The translations under genes were made by a program, and so were the position numbers. Source: an uncultured Bacteroides sp. (GTDB lineage: Bacteria; Bacteroidota; Bacteroidia; Bacteroidales; Bacteroidaceae). Taken from it: a stretch of DNA of 9,729 nt. How positions within the stretch are numbered: the stretch's first letter is position 1; the number at the start of each line of letters is the position of its first letter. Shown here piece by piece: positions 7,944-9,729 of this stretch. The notes beneath the pieces were generated by a model that was given only the letters and a program-made list of their open reading frames with translations, was not told the DNA's origin and made no database searches. The stretch is taken from NCBI GenBank assembly GCA_958477465.1, contig CAUEFX010000097.1, positions 1-9,729 of the forward strand, in the 5' to 3' direction.

Positions 7944-9729
7944 ATGAGAAAAAGAGCTTTGTTTTCCTGTTTATTTTTACTTCCGGCAATTACTTTTGCC
8001 CAATTCAATGGATACGACCGGTTTCTCTCTTTTGAAGAACCGGATAAGTCTGTCGGTGTCACAGGAGGTGATGTGTCCGTATCCGGTGCACATTACAAAG
8101 ACGGAAAGGCTTCATTGAGGTGGGCCTTCAATCCCGGAGACACATTATATATACGGCGGGATTTGAAGTTTGAGCCTAAAGATCCGAGCGGACAGGATAA
8201 GTTTTTGGCTGCTTTTACCACTTGGATATATAACAGGGAGGCGATGGACGCCTCTCTTGGCTTTCAGTTTTTGAAGGCGGGGAAAGAATGTTGTTCCTTT
8301 TCTTTCCGATTGAATTTTACCGGTTGGAGAACCGGTTGGGCGATGTATGAAAAGGATATGCAGGGAACCCCTGAAATAGGGATGGATGAGATCCGTATTG
8401 TTGCACCCGACCGGAAAGGGGAGATCTTTATTGATCATCTGGTTACTTCATTCAAGATGGATGTACGCTCTCAAACGGCCGACTTACAGTTGTCGTTTGT
8501 CAACAAGGAAAATCCGTATAATAGATGGATGGAATACGAATCCGTAACTCCGGATCTCGGGTTGGAAGCTACGTTCAGCGAAGAGCAGAGAAAAGAGATC
8601 CGGCTGGTGGAACAGCGTATGCAGGAAATGATTTGCCCCGAAAGGGAAATCACGGAAGAAGAACTGCAAGAACTGTATCGGGAGTTTGGAGAGTATCATA
8701 TTTCTGAAAACTCAGAGGGGGAAGTGATCGGAAATCCGCTTTTCTATGAAGTAGCGGTGAATACGGTCTTTTGCCGCATTACCTCCGAAAATGTGGTTGC
8801 TAAGCTAAGGGAGAGCCATTTCGATTTGAAGACTTATTTCGGCTTGATGGGCCGAATTGCCGATGCCTGGCAAAATGTTACAGAAGCGGATGCCAAGGGG
8901 AAACTTGAGAAAATATTCCTGCAGATGCACCGGCATTTGGTCGATCAGGGAGTATGTTATGGCAGCTGTTTGGGAACATTGTCTCTTTACGGTTACAGTT
9001 TCCGCGACTATTTCACTTCCTATTTTCTGATGAGAACCGTGATGGAAAAATATGGATGCCGTGGAGATGCGGCCCGGAATCTTCAGTGGTATGCTTCTTG
9101 TATAGATATTTATAGGGCGCCGCAACAGCCGGGGGCAGATATGGATGAATTGAACACCATCAGCCTGGGGCGTTTGGCCAGTATATTGATGATGGAAGAT
9201 GGTACGGATAAAGTACGTCATCTGAAAATGTTTTCTCGTTGGATGAGTAATGCGTGCCTTCCTTCCTCCGGCTTGAGTGACGGATTCAAGAGGGACGGTT
9301 CGGCTTACCATCATTGCAATAATTATCCGGCTTATGCTGTTGGAGGGTTGAGTGGGGTAACCAAGAATATCTATTTACTGCACGGCACATTGTTTGCCGT
9401 TTCTCCTGCGGCTCATCAGACGATAAAAAACGTGCTTTTCACCATGCGATTTTATTGCAACACACGGAGCTTTCCGCTCTTGATGTCCGGACGTCATCCC
9501 AATGGAAAAGGAGAGTTGATCCCCGAACATTACGTTTTAATGGCTTTGGCCGGTTCTCCGGACAGGCAACAAAATATAGATCCGGATATGGCTGAGGTTT
9601 ATTTACGCTTGACCGAAGCGCCATATGAAGGTAACCTGCAAACAGAATCTTTCAGGAAACTGTTATCCGATAAGGGCTTTACCCCGGAACAAGACCCTGA
9701 AGGCAATAAAGCGATGGGATACGCCTGCG
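7944..9729 (+). CDS. Second chondroitin sulfate ABC lyase-type polysaccharide lyase, family PL8 (3' end missing)
   Basis: This gene runs off the window after 595 complete codons; about 400 residues are expected beyond. The ATG at 7944 is the first in frame after a TGA at 7926-7928; there is no Shine-Dalgarno sequence. A signal peptide (residues 1-19, ending ITFA, then Gln) without a convincing lipobox points to a soluble periplasmic enzyme. Residues about 20-200 form the N-terminal jelly-roll-like domain (LSFEEPDKS near its start), followed by the alpha/alpha-toroid catalytic domain. Catalytic His457 and Tyr464 lie in YHHCNNYPAY, Arg517 in SGRHP; the catalytic Glu falls past the window end. 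It is a clear paralogue of the gene at 1-2515: an 85-residue segment from the YHH motif matches at 57 positions without gaps. It differs in the HHYGYS motif, which here is SLYGYS (347-352). It is divergent from the HTCS, its likely regulator. Expected role: endo- or exolytic beta-elimination of chondroitin/dermatan sulfate or hyaluronan. Confidence 0.93.
   Translation, partial: MRKRALFSCLFLLPAITFAQFNGYDRFLSFEEPDKSVGVTGGDVSVSGAHYKDGKASLRWAFNPGDTLYIRRDLKFEPKDPSGQDKFLAAFTTWIYNREAMDASLGFQFLKAGKECCSFSFRLNFTGWRTGWAMYEKDMQGTPEIGMDEIRIVAPDRKGEIFIDHLVTSFKMDVRSQTADLQLSFVNKENPYNRWMEYESVTPDLGLEATFSEEQRKEIRLVEQRMQEMICPEREITEEELQELYREFGEYHISENSEGEVIGNPLFYEVAVNTVFCRITSENVVAKLRESHFDLKTYFGLMGRIADAWQNVTEADAKGKLEKIFLQMHRHLVDQGVCYGSCLGTLSLYGYSFRDYFTSYFLMRTVMEKYGCRGDAARNLQWYASCIDIYRAPQQPGADMDELNTISLGRLASILMMEDGTDKVRHLKMFSRWMSNACLPSSGLSDGFKRDGSAYHHCNNYPAYAVGGLSGVTKNIYLLHGTLFAVSPAAHQTIKNVLFTMRFYCNTRSFPLLMSGRHPNGKGELIPEHYVLMALAGSPDRQQNIDPDMAEVYLRLTEAPYEGNLQTESFRKLLSDKGFTPEQDPEGNKAMGYAC

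Overview
The window looks like part of a Bacteroides-type (order Bacteroidales) genome, in a locus for breaking down host or dietary glycosaminoglycans. Three things support this. There is a giant one-protein hybrid two-component system (HTCS), an architecture typical of Bacteroidetes polysaccharide utilization loci. There are two chondroitin-ABC-type polysaccharide lyases of family PL8. Start codons lack Shine-Dalgarno sequences, and candidate promoters resemble the Bacteroides TTTG / TAnnTTTG pattern.

Layout: (1) bases 1-2515, plus strand, the C-terminal five-sixths or so of a PL8 lyase whose 5' end lies outside the window; (2) 2610-3545, minus strand, a complete tRNA-dihydrouridine synthase family gene, convergent with the lyase; (3) 3629-7642, minus strand, a complete 1337-residue HTCS: signal peptide, 14 beta-propeller repeats, Y_Y_Y domain, one membrane helix, histidine kinase, receiver and AraC-type DNA-binding domain; (4) 7643-7943, a 301-base divergent intergenic region with candidate promoters for both flanking genes and a strong imperfect palindrome (15 of 16 pairs, 7-base spacer); (5) 7944 to the end, plus strand, a second PL8 lyase with a signal peptide, cut off by the window end after about 595 residues.

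Inferred working model: the lyases cut chondroitin/dermatan sulfate or hyaluronan by beta-elimination in the periplasm. The HTCS periplasmic domain senses a resulting oligosaccharide, and its cytoplasmic AraC domain activates the divergent lyase gene and probably others, perhaps through the palindrome next to the lyase promoter. No SusC/SusD pair, sulfatase or unsaturated glucuronyl hydrolase lies inside the window; if this is a full utilization locus, they should lie beyond one or both ends. The dihydrouridine synthase is a housekeeping tRNA-modification gene with no evident role in glycan use.

I found no tRNA or rRNA gene, CRISPR array, insertion sequence or clear frameshift. The catalogue is of known families; the least explained element is the palindrome and the related half-site in the divergent promoter region.
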